This document shows positions 63,465 to 64,000 of a DNA stretch of 64,000 nt, piece after piece. The stretch comes from Austwickia chelonae (GTDB taxonomy: Bacteria > Actinomycetota > Actinomycetes > Actinomycetales > Dermatophilaceae), in NCBI RefSeq assembly GCF_003391095.1, contig NZ_CP031447.1, positions 806,001 through 870,000 on the forward strand. The letters run 5' to 3'. The translations under genes were made by a program, and so were the position numbers. Below the pieces are notes generated by a model. It was not told where the DNA came from. It worked only from the letters and a program-made list of their open reading frames with translations, and ran no database searches. Each line of letters opens with the position of its first letter. The first letter of the stretch is position 1.

Positions 63465-64000
63465 TCAGTCTCCCAAGGTGGCGACCATGACGGCCTTGAT
63501 GGTGTGCATGCGGTTCTCCGCCTGGTCGAAGACGATCGAGGCCTCGGACTCGAAGACCTCGTCGGTGACTTCGAGGGACTCCATGCCGGTGGCCTGGTAG
63601 ATGTCTTCGCCGACGGTGGTGTTGCGGTCGTGGAAGGCCGGCAGACAGTGCATGAACTTGACCTGCGGGTTGCCGGTGGCTGCCATGGACTCGGCGTTGA
63701 CCTGGTAGTCCTTGAGCAGCGCGATGCGCTCGTTCCAGACTTCCTTGGGCTCTCCCATGGACACCCACACGTCGGTGTAGAGGAAGTCACAGCCGGCGAC
63801 CCCGGCCTTGACATCGTCGGTGACGGTGATGCGGGCCCCGGTCTTCTCGGCGATCTCCTTCGCCTTGGCGATGACCTCGGGTGCGTTCTGGAGTTCTTCA
63901 GGGGCGACCATGCGGACGTCCATGCCGGCCATGGCGCCGGAGATCAGCAGGGAGTTGCCGACATTGTTCCGGGCGTCGCCGAGGTAGGCGAAGGTGATCT
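63465..64000 (-). CDS. arcB: Ornithine carbamoyltransferase, catabolic type, 5' truncated by window edge
   Basis: The reading frame is open through position 64000. The visible ~178 C-terminal residues include [14 protein letters not shown] (SMG-type nucleotide region), the ornithine-side [17 protein letters not shown] with the catalytic Cys, and [23 protein letters not shown]. It converts citrulline and phosphate to ornithine and carbamoyl phosphate when run in the catabolic direction. Adjacency to arcC and arcD identifies it as ArcB rather than ArgF. arcA is expected just outside the window. Confidence 0.94.
   Translation of the reverse strand, partial: ITFAYLGDARNNVGNSLLISGAMAGMDVRMVAPEELQNAPEVIAKAKEIAEKTGARITVTDDVKAGVAGCDFLYTDVWVSMGEPKEVWNERIALLKDYQVNAESMAATGNPQVKFMHCLPAFHDRNTTVGEDIYQATGMESLEVTDEVFESEASIVFDQAENRMHTIKAVMVATLGD

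Overview
The window is a gene-dense, high-GC chromosomal segment of an actinobacterium. The evidence is a Rho factor with a long basic Arg/Gly-rich insertion, a long AtpH, an epsilon subunit with only the N-terminal domain, a DUF2550 gene after atpC, the mismatch endonuclease NucS, frequent GTG starts, and the order argS-lysA-hom-thrC-thrB-rho-rpmE-prfA-prmC-sua5...wecA-atp. A member of Micrococcales is plausible, but the genus cannot be fixed from sequence alone.

Layout. Positions 1-3.4 kb hold a sugar-acid/pentose catabolic operon: a fused UlaE-like/AraD-like epimerase, a PfkB kinase and an MFS transporter. It is closed by a 60-bp perfect palindrome. Next come an LssY_C membrane protein and tRNA-Arg(CCG). 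From 5.3 to 18.4 kb lie argS, aspartate-family amino-acid genes, rho, rpmE with a structured leader, prfA, prmC and sua5. From 18.4 to 24.1 kb a lactate module (FadR-type regulator, LctP permease, LutABC) sits between sua5 and wecA. From 24.3 to 33.2 kb are wecA and the ATP synthase operon atpI-atpZ-atpBEFHAGD, ending in a strong terminator.

The most striking feature is at 33.2-46.1 kb. An approximately 13-kb surface-polysaccharide locus separates atpD from atpC. It encodes a WecG/TagA-type transferase fused to a degenerate priming-transferase domain, two left-handed beta-helix acetyltransferases, GT4 and GT2 transferases, a Wzx-like flippase, a Wzy/ligase-like membrane protein and a Wzz-like protein. 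It also holds three paralogues of an uncharacterised extracytoplasmic protein family: one secreted, one secreted with a malectin-like domain, and one membrane-anchored. atpC resumes at 46.4 kb behind an orphan terminator, followed by DUF2550.

From 47.1 to 59.6 kb are genes fitting an ethylmalonyl-CoA pathway: a PduO-type cobalamin adenosyltransferase, an MeaA/Ecm-type mutase, a duplicated 3-hydroxybutyryl-CoA dehydrogenase, crotonyl-CoA carboxylase/reductase and methylmalonyl-CoA epimerase. These are interspersed with two GT2 transferases, a GGT-like protein, NucS and an alpha/beta hydrolase. From 59.9 kb to the end are argR and the arginine deiminase genes arcD, arcC and arcB (cut by the window edge).

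Three CRP/GlxR-type palindromes were found by eye: before the atp operon, before the polysaccharide locus, and before the mutase. They suggest a shared cAMP-responsive control of energy, surface and C2-assimilation genes. All functions are inferred from recognised motifs and context; no database search was run.
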